Shown piece after piece: positions 63,873 to 64,000 of a stretch of 64,000 nucleotides of DNA. Each line of letters starts with the position of its first letter. Position 1 is the first letter of the stretch. Below the pieces are notes generated by a model. The model was not told the DNA's origin, did not search any database, and saw only the letters and a program-made list of their open reading frames with translations. Source of the DNA: Oxyruncus cristatus (lineage: Eukaryota; Chordata; Aves; Passeriformes; Cotingidae); contig VXAY01006800.1 of NCBI GenBank assembly GCA_013399855.1, positions 1,092,578 through 1,156,577 of the forward strand, given 5' to 3'. The translations under genes were made by a program, and so were the position numbers.

Positions 63873-64000
63873 TTTGAGCTTCTCTGGGCCAGCAGCTGTG
63901 CATAGCAGGATACTGACTTGGTTCCGCAGGAGTGATTTATAAAGGTATCGTAAAGGCACATATCTCAGGACCCTTATCCAATTTTTACAGGACTTGTTTT

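Larger units (their letters stand above)
55995..64000. other. Non-coding AT-rich DNA, no gene recognised
   Basis: Holds T-rich tracts (56750-56783, 63854-63872), a G/T-rich patch near 57.72-57.83 kb and a (CTTT)n at 62854-62874. A small CpG-bearing patch lies near 60.58 kb. Open frames are 120 codons or fewer (largest 58652-59014 minus) with no domains. A homopolymer-poor stretch at 57.30-57.47 kb could be conserved. No transposon ends or RNA genes recognised. Confidence 0.55.

Noticed and set aside
1..64000. CRISPR arrays, tRNA or rRNA genes, prokaryotic operons, origins or attachment sites
   Set aside because: No regularly spaced repeats, no tRNA-like cloverleaf or internal promoter boxes, and no long tandem coding frames. 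The repeat content is that of a bird nuclear genome.

Overview
This is a vertebrate nuclear sequence and almost certainly avian. The base composition is AT-rich, long T and A homopolymers are frequent, and two N gaps sit inside or beside T tracts. The only transposable elements I can recognise are bird elements: two CR1 LINE fragments (about 48.06-48.37 kb and 48.88-50.76 kb) and one solo LTR that resembles the ERV-L type LTRs common in birds (about 46.70-47.24 kb). Nothing looks bacterial, phage, plasmid or CRISPR-like.

I find no protein-coding gene. Every long open frame is short (139 aa or less). Each is antisense to another equally open frame, built from low-complexity sequence, inside a repeat, or without any recognisable domain. 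The best reading is a stretch of avian gene desert, or of a very large intron, between or within genes outside the window.

Layout: 1-8.8 kb is unremarkable AT-rich DNA. At 8.82-9.21 kb lies the most distinctive non-repeat segment: CpG-retaining, of mixed composition, with homeodomain-type motifs, and followed by a roughly 70-bp pyrimidine tract ending in CAG. From 9.3 to 46.7 kb the sequence is desert with simple repeats and several segments that look like conserved non-coding elements (15.6-16.2, 19.9-20.0, 21.05-21.25, 22.0-22.25 and 24.83-25.10 kb). From 46.7 to 50.8 kb the mobile elements cluster, all in + orientation. They end in an almost perfect hairpin, 50715-50801, formed by the CR1 3' end and an inverted copy of itself. 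From 50.8 to 64 kb desert resumes, with regulatory-looking segments near 52.35-52.58 and 53.13-53.34 kb and an 81-bp-period tandem duplication at 55.83-55.99 kb.

The conserved-element calls rest on composition and motif density read by eye, without alignment, and are therefore weak. The transposon and hairpin calls are much firmer. I saw no convincing new multi-gene system. The items most worth a second look are the 8.8-9.3 kb segment, the CR1 foldback, and the in-phase 81-bp duplication.
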